64,000 nt of DNA from Deinococcus radiophilus (lineage in GTDB: Bacteria > Deinococcota > Deinococci > Deinococcales > Deinococcaceae). Numbering within the stretch: the first letter of the stretch is position 1; each line of letters begins with the position of its first letter. The translations under genes and the position numbers were made by a program. Of this stretch, positions 51,767 to 63,272 are shown one piece after another. The notes beneath the pieces were generated by a model. It saw only the letters and a program-made list of their open reading frames with translations. It was not told where the DNA came from and did not search any database. The stretch is taken from contig NZ_CP086380.1 in NCBI RefSeq assembly GCF_020889625.1, positions 136,001 to 200,000 on the forward strand, written 5' to 3'.

Positions 51767-52003
51767 ATGACTTACCAAAATGCCCAACGTGTCACGGCGA
51801 GTTTGCCACCCAGCCTCGCCACCTTTCTGGACGAGTACCAGAAACAGACGGGTGTCAGCAAGAGTGAAATCATTGCCCTAGGCCTGAAAGCTTTGCAGGA
51901 AAAACTGCTGGCCGAGGAATACGCTGCCTACGCTCAGTCAGGCGAATTTGCCGACCTGGAAACTGGCGACGGCCTGGATGACGAGAGCGACCAATGGCGT
52001 TAG
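51767..52003 (+). CDS. Type II antitoxin, ribbon-helix-helix (MazE/CopG-like)
   Basis: 78 residues. The N-terminal RVTASLPPSLATFLDEYQKQTGVSKSEIIALGLKAL is a ribbon-helix-helix DNA-binding domain. The acidic C-terminal tail (EEYAAYAQSGEFADLETGDGLDDESD) would block the toxin. The gene overlaps the toxin start by 10 nt, the standard arrangement. It probably represses its own promoter through the TATGCAT repeats. Confidence 0.85.
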   Translation: MTYQNAQRVTASLPPSLATFLDEYQKQTGVSKSEIIALGLKALQEKLLAEEYAAYAQSGEFADLETGDGLDDESDQWR

Positions 52004-52341
52004 GCGTGATTCGCAGAGGCGATATCCACCTCGTCAATTTCAGCCCTGCCAGGGAAAACGAAGCCGATAACATTCGCCCCGCCGTGATTGTGACCAACAA
52101 CGCCGCCAACGCGCAGAACGTGGTGCTGACGGTTATCCCGCTGACTACCAATACCGAGCGGGTGTATCAGTTTCAGTTGCTGTTGCCCCATGAGCGCAGT
52201 GGCCTTGACCACGACAGCAAAGCGCAAGTCGAGCAGATTCGGAGTGTGGCCCTCAGCCGAGTCAGGAAGCGCATAGGCCATGTGCCCGCCGACCTGATGG
52301 GTGAACTGGATGCCCGCATTCGCCTGCACTTAGCGCTGTAA
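51994..52341 (+). CDS. MazF/PemK-family mRNA interferase toxin
   Basis: 115 residues. IRRGDIHLVNFSPARENEADNIRPAVIVTNN is the MazF N-terminal beta-barrel signature (RGDI...RP-AVIV). VVLTVIPLTTN and QVEQIRSVALSRVRKRIGHV match the later conserved strands. MazF toxins cut single-stranded mRNA at short motifs. It is translationally coupled to the antitoxin. Confidence 0.9.
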   Translation: MALGVIRRGDIHLVNFSPARENEADNIRPAVIVTNNAANAQNVVLTVIPLTTNTERVYQFQLLLPHERSGLDHDSKAQVEQIRSVALSRVRKRIGHVPADLMGELDARIRLHLAL

Positions 52342-52431
52342 AGCAAGCAGGGAACAGCCCGCAGCCACTCCCCGTTCCGCCTATCCCCGCCCCTGCTGCC
52401 CCGCCAAAGCAGAGGCTTGGGCAGACGTACA

Positions 52432-53586
52432 TTATAAAGATAAAATTCTGGTAAGGAATTCCCGAGCTTGAGCCTTATCAATTTTATTTGACGGATTAAG
52501 AATTATATTGTTGATGATTTTTCCATCGAACTGGGAAACGCCTCTAGAATTCCTGCCTGCCCAATGCCTGAGAGTAATTGTACCTCGTAACAACTCCTCA
52601 TTAAACATAGTCACAAGACATGTCTTAAGAGAGTTATCAGAATCTATTCCAATGAAATAGAAAAGAAATACGCTCTTATCGCTCGATAAGAAATTAAGAA
52701 TCTTATCTAAGTTGTATGCTTTTGGATTGGAATTAAGGAGCATAATTTTTGTTTTCACATCTGTTTCTGTATCAAAGCCTTCAAAAGCTTTTGAGTAATC
52801 TCCTAACGAATTATCTGTTTTGAATTGGGGTAGATTTGTACCGCCATTTCTGAGCTTATAAATTATGTTTTGTCTCAGAAGATCATCTTCTCCGGCCACT
52901 AGATATTCGATTACTCTGCCCCTGATATTTACGTTGTTTATCATGGATGCAATAATGATTTCATTGGTATAATGCCTTACTATATCATCCAATTCTTGCA
53001 GCAGCTGCCTGTAATTATCGGAGGCGATAAACTCACTTGCTCTCTTGGGGGCTAGATATATATTTTCTTCACCTTGGGGTGAGGGAACGAACTTCTTACC
53101 GCTAGGTGCAATATCGTTGGTTGCTTCTGCTAAACGAATTAGATTCTCTTCAAATGTAGTTTCTGCGTGTATTCTAAACAGATATTCGAAGTTCTCAGGG
53201 GAATTGGGTATACCATCGAAATCCTTATATATGTCGCTTCCATTGAAACTGCCTCTAATATTGTTGCTCGTTAAGGTCTGTGAACTATGGCTGATTTTTT
53301 TCAGAAAGCTAGTGTTTGCCAAAAAAAGGTAATTTTTTGCAGGAGTTATGAGGCAAACAATAAAGGGCTTGCTATCAAATTTTCTGAGATTGGATAGCGA
53401 TAGGACTGTGTTGCTAAATGCTGCTGATTTCGAGGAACTAAATCGTATAGCAAAATCTGTGCAGTAGTAAACAGACCTATCCCTCGTTAATGAAAATCTT
53501 TCAATCACTTCTTTCTCAAGAATGGATTTGTCACCAATTCCATCTTTAGAAAGGATAAAGTTCACCAAGTTGTCAATTTCACTCAT
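52432..53586 (-). CDS. Putative Type II restriction endonuclease
   Basis: 384 residues, clearly more AT-rich than the flanking genes. No named family is recognised with certainty. GFDTETDVKTKIMLLNSNPK looks like a PD-(D/E)xK nuclease core strand (D-x-K-T-K), followed by SVFLFYFIGI. Its ATG overlaps the methyltransferase stop by one base (TGATG), the classic layout of a restriction-modification operon. The function is inferred from context plus this motif. Confidence 0.6.
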   Translation of the reverse strand: MSEIDNLVNFILSKDGIGDKSILEKEVIERFSLTRDRSVYYCTDFAIRFSSSKSAAFSNTVLSLSNLRKFDSKPFIVCLITPAKNYLFLANTSFLKKISHSSQTLTSNNIRGSFNGSDIYKDFDGIPNSPENFEYLFRIHAETTFEENLIRLAEATNDIAPSGKKFVPSPQGEENIYLAPKRASEFIASDNYRQLLQELDDIVRHYTNEIIIASMINNVNIRGRVIEYLVAGEDDLLRQNIIYKLRNGGTNLPQFKTDNSLGDYSKAFEGFDTETDVKTKIMLLNSNPKAYNLDKILNFLSSDKSVFLFYFIGIDSDNSLKTCLVTMFNEELLRGTITLRHWAGRNSRGVSQFDGKIINNIILNPSNKIDKAQAREFLTRILSL

Positions 53587-54568
53587 CAAACAACCCCCCC
53601 CCTCTTTTCTGTCTTATCTTTTGAATTAAGATTTTTCTGTTCTGCCCCACTATTCCTTTCCCAAAAAACACCATCTGAGTAACCCTGAATTCTTTTGTCG
53701 TCTTCGGCGCGGATCAGTCGTGCGGCTGCCATCTTGCAATATTCTTCACTAATTTCAATCCCAAGGTAATTCCGTCCTAGCTTCTTGGCAGTAACGCAAG
53801 ACGTTCCAGAACCCATAAATGGATCAAAAATCATATCGCCCTTTTTAGAGGATGAAACTATAAGCTTAGCTATCAGCTTTTCAGGTTTTTGCGTAGGATG
53901 GTCAGTGTTTTCTGGCATTGACCAGAAGGGGATACTGATGTCCGTCCAAAGGTTCGATGGGTGAGTCAGACGGTATTTGCCTTCTGCCTTTTCGCTCCAA
54001 TCTTTGGGTTTGCCGTCCCCATCTCTATAAGGCGCAATTACCCTTTTCATTAATTTGACCGCCTCAACATCGAAAAAGTATTTTTTCCCTACTGTACAAT
54101 ACCAAATGTCTTCGGAGCAATTTTTCCAATTATCCTTTGATCCTCTACCCTTTTCCCTTTCCCATGTAATTCTACTTCTAATTTTTAGATATTTTGAAGC
54201 AACGCTGTGTATTACATTGGAGGACTGCCAGTCGCAGCAGATATATACAGTCGCATCGGGTTTAAGGAGTCTGATTAGACGTGACAGCCACGAATCTACC
54301 CACTCTTTATACGTTTCATCATCAGTCTGTGAGAATTTTTTTCCTGCGTAAACTTTATCCAAGTTGTACGGAGGATCGATAATCATTAAGTCCACGAATG
54401 CGTCTGGCAAATTATCCAGACAGTCAAATAAATCCTGGTTAATAATTTTATTCCTCAATACATCTGGCGAAGTTGGACAAGAGAGAGTAATGCTATTCCG
54501 TCTGAGGAATTCCGAATCTAAGCCGCTGATGTCAAGTGTTTGATTTCTTGGTGCACGAACTTTTTCCG

Positions 54569-54572
<4 letters not shown>
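53586..54572 (-). CDS. Site-specific DNA methyltransferase (N6-adenine/N4-cytosine, beta-type order)
   Basis: 328 residues. Catalytic motif [17 protein letters not shown] lies N-terminal and the SAM-binding motif [27 protein letters not shown] lies C-terminal, the order of beta-class amino-methyltransferases. [14 protein letters not shown] precedes motif I as usual. ATG 54572 overlaps the carB stop (ATGA) with AGGAG 8 nt upstream inside carB, so it is translated from carB mRNA. The codons are AT-rich and foreign. A G9 tract (53594-53602) lies just before its stop. Confidence 0.88.
53594..53602 (-). repeat. G9 homopolymer at the methyltransferase/endonuclease junction
   Basis: Nine consecutive C on the plus strand (G in the coding sense). 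Gain of one G would put the methyltransferase in frame with the endonuclease ATG and fuse the two; loss of one G gives a short altered tail. Such tracts are typical phase-variation sites. Confidence 0.6.
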
Positions 54573-57640
<3,068 letters not shown>

Positions 57641-57711
57641 TCCAGATACGTAGTATGTCACGGATGAAGGAGATACAGAGGCCGGAACCCAGACCCGGGG
57701 GTATATGGGGT

Positions 57712-57969
57712 CTACCAGGCTGCGAAAGAGCTTGTGTCGGTGTCCGGGGGCCGGATTCCGTGCTTGGGCAGGACACCTGCCAGGTGCCGAAAGTCACCCT
57801 CGGCCAGTTCGGGGTCAAACTGGGCGTAGAGGTTTCTCCGTGCGAATTCGAAGAGGGCTTCGGTGATCCGGTCAGCTGGCGTATGGCCCTCAGCGAGGAC
57901 ATCACAGCAAGCCCGGTGCCAAGTATCCAGTGCCCCAGCAGCGAAGTAGTCAGGCAGCAGACCAATCAA
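57712..57969 (-). CDS. Hypothetical protein, 85 aa, TTG start
   Basis: The frame has host-like codon use and plausible content ([55 protein letters not shown]). The only starts are a TTG at 57969 and none further upstream before a stop. It may be a small complete gene or the end of a truncated one. Upstream of carB by about 70 bp on the same strand. Confidence 0.4.
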   Translation of the reverse strand: MIGLLPDYFAAGALDTWHRACCDVLAEGHTPADRITEALFEFARRNLYAQFDPELAEGDFRHLAGVLPKHGIRPPDTDTSSFAAW

Positions 57970-58102
57970 CCTGAGTACCAGGCGTTAGTTGGGGGGTGAA
58001 CAGAAGCGCGGCAGCCTCTATGGCGTGCACGGTGGCTGTGACGGTCGCCAAGACTCCCATGTTCCGATGATAAGTCGCTGGCCGTTGGGCTGAACGACAA
58101 GA

Positions 58103-58128
58103 GAAAAGCTGGAGCCAGTGCCCCAGCT
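58103..58128 (-). terminator. Terminator after the acidic small protein gene
   Basis: AGCTGG and CCAGCT flank a 10-nt loop; on the minus strand TTTCTC follows. Confidence 0.6.
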
Positions 58129-58143
58129 CCTCACCTCGCCTAT

Positions 58144-58338
58144 TTACGGCTGTCCGTCTTCGCTCTGTTCAGCTCCTTCTGCCATGTGCTCTCCCTCTTC
58201 TTCGGTCAGGTTGCCCATACCGGAGTAGCTGCTGCTCATGCCTTCGCCTTCCATTTCGCGCGATTGGGTGTTCTGAGGCTCGGCAGCACTGTTTTCGCCC
58301 TGTTCTACATCCTGTCCAACTCGGTCTTTTTCTTGCAT
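58144..58338 (-). CDS. Small acidic hydrophilic protein, 64 aa
   Basis: It is very rich in Glu, Gln, Ser and Gly with three Met-Glu-Gly repeats (REMEGEGMSS, EEEGEHMAEGAEQ). It has no hydrophobic core, so it is probably intrinsically disordered. GGAGGAAATC precedes ATG 58338. It lies 22 bp downstream of the BON-domain gene on the same strand, so the two probably share a transcript and perhaps a stress role. Confidence 0.55.
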   Translation of the reverse strand: MQEKDRVGQDVEQGENSAAEPQNTQSREMEGEGMSSSYSGMGNLTEEEGEHMAEGAEQSEDGQP

Positions 58339-58360
58339 GATTTCCTCCAGGTGGTTGGGT

Positions 58361-58972
58361 CTATTGCCGGTTGTTCTCGGCGATGCGTCTACCTTCGCTG
58401 GTTTCATCGTCTACCAGGCTGCTGCCGGGGATGCCCATGGTGGCCGTCTCGCCCGTAGCGTGTTGCCCAGTGGTCAGCTGTTTGGTAGGCAAATCAGTCG
58501 GGTGAGCGGTGGCCGGCAGCGGCTTGACGGTCAGACGGTTGCTCAGGCCCAGCACACCGCGCATCCGGCGCACGCGGTTTTGAATACGGCTGATCTGTTC
58601 CGGGCTGGGGACCGAGCCGCTCAGGTCCACCTGACCGCCGTGCACCTGCACTTCAATACTGCGGGTGTCTATGCCACGTTCGTCGTGCAACGCAGCATAG
58701 ATGGCTTCGCGCAGCTGTCCATCGCTGCGGCGGTCCCGGGGATCCAGTTCAGGCGTCAGCTGGCCGTAACCGAAGCGGCCCCCATACTTCGGAGCGTTCT
58801 CCTGGGCAGAGTCCAGCGTGGCCGGCGCAATCTGGGCGTCAGTCAGCCGTGCACCGGCAGCGCCATGGCCGCCCATCATGCCAGAGTCACGGTAGTCGTG
58901 GGCGTCGCGGTAAGGCTGGTCGGTGGACGCTGAGAGAGACGGGTCAGGGGTTTCCGGTTCGAATCTGGTCAT
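58361..58972 (-). CDS. BON-domain protein
   Basis: 203 residues. The first 75 are low-complexity, Asp/Gly/Tyr-rich. Residues about 85-150 form a BON domain: REAIYAALHDERGIDTRSIEVQVHGGQVDLSGSV followed by RRMRGVLGLSNRLTV, the alpha-beta-beta pattern with the conserved Gly. The C-terminal 50 residues are disordered. There is no signal peptide, unlike OsmY-type BON proteins, so it is probably cytoplasmic. BON domains bind membranes or lipids. In an apparent operon with the acidic 64-aa protein. Confidence 0.7.
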   Translation of the reverse strand: MTRFEPETPDPSLSASTDQPYRDAHDYRDSGMMGGHGAAGARLTDAQIAPATLDSAQENAPKYGGRFGYGQLTPELDPRDRRSDGQLREAIYAALHDERGIDTRSIEVQVHGGQVDLSGSVPSPEQISRIQNRVRRMRGVLGLSNRLTVKPLPATAHPTDLPTKQLTTGQHATGETATMGIPGSSLVDDETSEGRRIAENNRQ

Positions 58973-59113
58973 GTTGGCTTACCTCGGCAGATAGGGTTCT
59001 GGTTTACACAGATGGGGAAACTTATTACAGCATTCCCAGATTGCCCGGAGATGACCGCGGGTATGGCGCTCCCTTGCCCGTCTTCTCAGATAGCGCAGCC
59101 CATTCATGGACAG

Positions 59114-60404
59114 TTACTTCGGCAGCCCGGTTTCCATGGCCCGGAGTGCCCCGTGGTAGGCCCTCTCCAGTCGGTGCAGGTCGCGTGGATTGGTCAGGGC
59201 TTTGTGGGCATCGTGGTACGCCGCCTGCACATGTTCGCGCAGCACCTGCAATGATTCTTCGCTGCGCAGACAGGTCGCGGTAATCTGCAGCACCTTCAAT
59301 AAATGAAGGGTGACTTCTGGGCTGCTGGAGCCGTACTGCCGCACCATCTCGAACATGGTGTGGGCCACTCCATCAAAATCCACGGTGGGCCGTACCAGTC
59401 GCACCTTGTCAGATTCATCCGCGTGGACGCCGCTCGGCCACCAGCGGTCTTGCAGGGCGCAGAGCGCATCTCCGAAGCGGTCCAGAATATCCATGGTGGT
59501 CACTGGATCATTGGTGCCGGGACTCAGCGCCCGCGCCGCCACTTCACTCAGCTGCCGGATGGCATATTCCGGGTCCTGATCGGTGATTCGTTCACGGCCC
59601 AGGGTCAAATACTCCAGCAGATCGCTAGGCACATGCGGCACACCCACGGCAATCACGGTGTTGGGATAGCAGGTACTGGCCAGGGCGTACAAAGAGTCGC
59701 ACTGTCACATCGGAGTTGATCGCCGAGGCAATCAGGCCGTCAACGTCCAGCATTTGCAGTTAGCCACCAGCAGAACCCAGCCGCAGGACTTCACCGCCTT
59801 CCCAGAAGTCCGTATCAGGACAGGGAATCTCGGCCGGACGCTGGGTCAGGGTGGACCTCTCCAGCGTCCGGTACATGTCTTCACGCAGCAGATTGATGGT
59901 CTGGGTCATGTTGATATTGCGGGTGGCGTGGGCCAGGAAATACACCAGGGCAGCCACACAGGCGACGGCCAGGACCAGGGCTGCGGTAACGTTGTCGTGC
60001 GGCACAAACGGCGTTTCCTCGCCGCCAGTCACGGCGCGCAGACTATAGAGCGTAAAAGTAAAGGTGCCGATAAAGATGCCTAGCGTGATCTGGTTGCCGC
60101 GGTCATGCGTGAAGTGTTCCAGCAGCCGTGGCCCCATGCTGCTGGCTGAAAATGACAGCGCCGCGATGGTGATGGAAAAGATGGTCCCCGCTGTGCCGAT
60201 GCTGGAGCTGGCGATAGCGCCCAGCACACTGCGTGCGCCCGCCTCGCCGCCGGTGTACACGAAGGCCAGGCCACGCGGCACCCCGAACTGCTCTTCCAGG
60301 GTGATGCCCAGCTCGGCCAGCAGCAGGGCGGTGGCTGTCATCAGCGCTGGAATAAACCAGAACTGCTCGGTGAACTCGCGCATCCGGAAGAACAAGCGCT
60401 GCAT
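59114..60404 (-). pseudogene. DUF2254 membrane protein gene with nonsense and frameshift lesions
   Basis: The first frame (60404-59760) gives four transmembrane helices and GTIFSITIAALSFSASSMGPRLL, typical of DUF2254. It stops at TAA 59760-59762. The same frame continues after the stop as LQMLDVDGLIASAINSDVTV, the expected family sequence, so a single base (TAC to TAA) could explain the stop. Near 59660 the homology moves to another frame (NTVIAVGVPHVP... to 59114), a second lesion. The domain end with ARALSPGTNDPVTTMDILDR is intact. The gene is most likely dead. Confidence 0.7.
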
Positions 60405-60555
60405 CTGTTCAGACTAGTGCAGCTGGGCGGCAATTTATGCCTGTGCCGCGTGCGTTTCCAGGTTCCCTATCGCTGCTGGATACCCCGCAGGCGGCATGTG
60501 CTCCCTACATCGCCGCTCACGTCGGCCTGCCAAAAACATCTAGACTGCCTAGACC

Positions 60556-60954
60556 ATGAAAAGGGTCACATTGATGGCTTCGCTGGCGCTGCTGGCGTCC
60601 TTATCCAGCTGTGCTCCGGCGATTACCGTTCCGTCTGGGCAGGGGGGCCAGAACACCATCGCCTTCAGTGCCGACATCGTTTCGATGGCGTCGGCCATTC
60701 CGGTGCTAGAGGCGAATGATCAGACCCCGGCCACCCAGCTGGTCGCTCTGCCCACCTGCCGCCCGGTGGCCTATTGGGGCGCAGTTCAGGCTGTCGGCGT
60801 CACCGAAGCCACCCGCCAATGCTTGTTGGTGGAACAAAAGGTCAACGGGGTAGGCAACGCCGCTGCAGCCGTCCTCACCATCTGGGCCTTGCCGGTCTTC
60901 ATTGGGATCTTCTATTTCTTTTACATGCTGCTTCAGAGCTTGGGCGGCGGCTGA
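60556..60954 (+). CDS. Lipoprotein with C-terminal membrane helix
   Basis: 132 residues. The signal peptide ends LSSCAP (lipobox), so it should be lipid-anchored. A middle domain with a Cys pair (LPTCRPVAYWGAVQAVGVTEATRQCL) is followed by one hydrophobic helix (ALPVFIGIFYFFYMLLQSLG) near the C-terminus. The helix would put the end in the membrane. No family was recognised. A hairpin follows the gene. Confidence 0.6.
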   Translation: MKRVTLMASLALLASLSSCAPAITVPSGQGGQNTIAFSADIVSMASAIPVLEANDQTPATQLVALPTCRPVAYWGAVQAVGVTEATRQCLLVEQKVNGVGNAAAAVLTIWALPVFIGIFYFFYMLLQSLGGG

Positions 60955-60970
60955 GCCTGCCAACGAAGCA

Positions 60971-60997
60971 GGGAAGGAGCCGATGAGTCTCCTTCCC
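60971..60997. terminator. Hairpin between convergent lipoprotein and OsmC genes
   Basis: A perfect 9-bp stem, GGGAAGGAG with CTCCTTCCC, around a 9-nt loop, with TGGTTTCTC after it on the plus strand. Confidence 0.6.
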
Positions 60998-61016
60998 TGG
61001 TTTCTCGCAGCTCCAA

Positions 61017-61457
61017 TCAGCTTTCCAGCGTTGCCTCGTGGACGATCTCCACGTTCCCCTGCATCACACGGCTCATGGGGCACTTCTCGGCGGCTTCCTT
61101 GACGTGCGCCTCAAAGTCGGCCTGATCGCTGCCCGTCACCTTGCCACGTACCTTCAGGACCAGGCGGCTGACCTTAAAGCCTGGACCGTCTTTGACCATC
61201 TCACAGGTCGCGTCGGTATCCAGGCTTTCGATGGTGTGGCCGTGGTTTGACAGCAGGGCCGAAAGCTGCATGGTGAAGCAACCCGCGTGGGCACTGGCCA
61301 GGAGTTCTTCAGGGTTGGTCCCCTGGCCGTTCTCGAAGCGTGTTCCGAACGAGTATTGGGCGCTTTCCAGTACGCCGCTCTCGGTGCTGACGGTGCCCTG
61401 TCCGCCTTTGAGGTCGCCTTCCCAGTGGGCCGCTGCTTTTCTTGCAATATCTGCCAT
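61017..61457 (-). CDS. OsmC-family peroxiredoxin
   Basis: 146 residues. The first catalytic Cys is in [17 protein letters not shown] and the second in [13 protein letters not shown], the two-cysteine OsmC layout. QGTNPEELL matches the family's N-terminal block. OsmC reduces organic hydroperoxides with thiol reductants. It differs from Ohr by the ATCEM and KCPMSRV segments. The role fits an oxidative-stress-resistant host. Confidence 0.9.
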   Translation of the reverse strand: MADIARKAAAHWEGDLKGGQGTVSTESGVLESAQYSFGTRFENGQGTNPEELLASAHAGCFTMQLSALLSNHGHTIESLDTDATCEMVKDGPGFKVSRLVLKVRGKVTGSDQADFEAHVKEAAEKCPMSRVMQGNVEIVHEATLES

Positions 61458-61525
61458 AGCCTCAGCCTAGCGGGAGCAATCAACAGTCAGGTCAGCAGCA
61501 CTTAAGAGCTGGCTTAAGATGCGGT

Positions 61526-62014
61526 ATGGATCTCACGGTGAGGTTGGACGGCACGTTACTCAAGCGGCGTGAAGAGGAGTGGGCGCACTGGCTGGCGCAT
61601 CCCCAGGACAACCCGCTCGTGCCAGATGCTGATGGACACCTGAGCGCTCACCCTGAGCGGCTGAATCTACAAAATGAGCTGTGTATCTATAGCGCGCTGG
61701 AGCCGGAATTCGCTGAAGGGTTGCCGTATTCCGGGATTATCGTGACGCGCCGCCGCTGCGAATCGGTGTTTGATCTGACGCCTGCTGAAGTGGCCGCTAC
61801 CCATACCCTCTTGGGTCAGGTCAGGGCCCATCTGGCGGCGACCGTGCAGCCGGATGGCTACACCGTAGGCTGGAACGTGTTTCCGGCAGCTGGAGCGCAC
61901 GTTCCGCAGGTTCACCTACATGTCATTCCACGCTGGAATACCGACGTTTCAGCCGGAGCTGGGCTGCGCTATTTCCTCAAAGTGGCAGCGCAGGCAGCGC
62001 GAGCAGATTTATAG
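61526..62014 (+). CDS. HIT-family protein
   Basis: 162 residues. The histidine triad is HVPQVHLHVIPRW, and TVGWNVFPAAGA is the typical preceding strand. An unusual N-terminal part of about 60 residues (RREEEWAHWLAHPQDNPLVPDADGHL) precedes the HIT core. HIT proteins hydrolyse or transfer nucleotides. It is divergent from the OsmC gene, and its stop overlaps the MmcQ pseudogene end by 6 bp. Confidence 0.75.
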   Translation: MDLTVRLDGTLLKRREEEWAHWLAHPQDNPLVPDADGHLSAHPERLNLQNELCIYSALEPEFAEGLPYSGIIVTRRRCESVFDLTPAEVAATHTLLGQVRAHLAATVQPDGYTVGWNVFPAAGAHVPQVHLHVIPRWNTDVSAGAGLRYFLKVAAQAARADL

Positions 62015-62401
62015 TCCCAGTTCAGCCCGTGCCGCTCGGGTCAGGCCCTGAACGACCAGCGCATGACTGCCGCGCACCAGCTCAGTCATGCGCTGGAGCC
62101 CAACATCTCTGCTCAGCGTCACGGTGATCCAGTGGCGTTTATTCAGGTGGTGGCCAGGTTGCGCGGCCTGATATTCGCTCCGCAGCCGCGCACCATCTTC
62201 GGGGCGAACTTTGACACTTATCTGCAAAGCGTCTGCACTGATATCGGTCAGGGCATACATTTTTCCGCCGACTTTCCAGACCAGCGTGGTCCGATCAAAG
62301 GGAAACGTTTCCTATGATCCGGGCAGGGCCGCGCAAAAATCACGCCATTCGCCCACAGTCTCCATGGTGCTGGGCGGGATGGGGGAGAGCGGGTCGGCCA
62401 T
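62009..62401 (-). pseudogene. MmcQ/YjbR-like gene interrupted by an in-frame TAG
   Basis: The frame from ATG 62401 reads MADPLSPIPPSTMETVGEWR and DFCAALPGS, then TAG at 62314-62312, then ETFPFDRTTLVWKVGGKMYALTDISADALQISVK. LPGSxETFPF...TLVWKVGGKM is the family core, so TAG most likely replaced a GAG (Glu) codon. The rest of the 130-codon frame is clean to the stop at 62009. It may be a fresh pseudogene; a downstream restart at ATG 62260 would give only 83 residues. Family members are DNA-binding-like proteins of unknown role. Confidence 0.65.
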
Positions 62402-62414
62402 CCGCCATTATCCT

Positions 62415-62966
62415 TTAGCGCCCACTGCGCTGGTAGACACCGCTTTCCCGGCTCAGCCAGCCGCCATCTACCAGCTCGCGGCGAAGGGTAAAAAAGTCAG
62501 GATGATACTGCGACAGTATGGTGTTCACTTCGCGCTCCGGGTAGGTCTGTCCGGGCACGAATAGCCCGGCCAGCTCGGTGAGGATCACGTCGCGCTTGCG
62601 CCGCTGAGCCGGAATGCCGGTCAGCTGACCGTGGGGCATAAAGGCCCGCAGAACTTTGTCGCGGTAAGGATCAGTGGGATCGGGCACAGGGGCACGGCCC
62701 GTAATTAAATCTTTCAGGGCCGCATCGAGTTGACCGTGCCGCGCCACATGCAGGCGGTGATGGCCGTCCTGATGGGTCTGGATCAGCCCTACTTCTCGCA
62801 GGGCACTCAGGTGATGGCTGACGGTGGCCGGGGCCAGGCCGCTTAACTCGCTCAGGCGTTCGCCGCTGAGGGGTGCGTCCCAGATCAGCCGCAGGATAAA
62901 CAGGCGGGCAGGCTGTCCAAGTGCGCGAAACAGGGCTGCGCGGGCGTGTAACTCAGCGGCCTGCAT
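62415..62966 (-). CDS. ArsR-family regulator fused to DUF2087
   Basis: 183 residues. The N-terminal winged helix-turn-helix reads LFRALGQPARLFILRLIWDAPLSGERLSELSGLAPATVSHHLSALREVGLI. The C-terminal DUF2087 domain reads LRAFMPHGQLTGIPAQRRKRDVILTELAGLFVPGQTYPEREVNTILSQYHPDFFTLRRELV. DUF2087 usually joins such regulators and may sense or bind RNA or a ligand. The ATG at 62966 overlaps the preceding gene by 14 nt, so the pair is coupled. Confidence 0.85.
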   Translation of the reverse strand: MQAAELHARAALFRALGQPARLFILRLIWDAPLSGERLSELSGLAPATVSHHLSALREVGLIQTHQDGHHRLHVARHGQLDAALKDLITGRAPVPDPTDPYRDKVLRAFMPHGQLTGIPAQRRKRDVILTELAGLFVPGQTYPEREVNTILSQYHPDFFTLRRELVDGGWLSRESGVYQRSGR

Positions 62967-63201
62967 GGGTGGCCTCTTCTTCCGGCCAGGGGCGTTCTCC
63001 ATAGGCGTGGAAGTGGGCGGCAGTATAGATCCCTAGGGCCGCTTCCAAGGTATTTAGGCGGGCTTTGGCTGTGTTGGCGTCGGCCATGTCCTGGGCCGTA
63101 CGCGCCAGACGCAAATCGCGCTCAGCATGATTTATCAAGCGAGTGAGAGTGATCCGGAAGTGCCGGTTCATCTGTACTAGTGGCGCATCAGTGTATTTCA
63201 T
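62953..63201 (-). CDS. Hypothetical protein, 82 aa, coupled to the ArsR-type regulator
   Basis: A helical protein (HAERDLRLARTAQDMADANTAKARLNTLEAALG) ending in a His/Trp-rich tail (HFHAYGERPWPEEEATH). AAAGGAG precedes the ATG at 63201. The overlap with the regulator gene suggests co-translation. TTTCGA repeats lie upstream. Function unknown; the His-rich tail could bind a metal. Confidence 0.55.
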   Translation of the reverse strand: MKYTDAPLVQMNRHFRITLTRLINHAERDLRLARTAQDMADANTAKARLNTLEAALGIYTAAHFHAYGERPWPEEEATHAGR

Positions 63202-63202
63202 T

Positions 63203-63250
63203 TCGACTCCTTTCGAAATGAGCTTAGCAAGATTTGATATTGATCGAAAT
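63203..63250 (-). promoter_or_regulatory. TTTCGA-type repeats upstream of the regulator operon
   Basis: TTTCGA occurs at the start codon region (TTTCGACTCC), again as the dyad TTTCGAAA, and as ATCGAAAT about 20 bp further upstream. These may be half-sites for autoregulation by the ArsR-type protein. Confidence 0.4.
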
Positions 63251-63272
63251 AGGCAGATTGGCTTAGTGGTAT

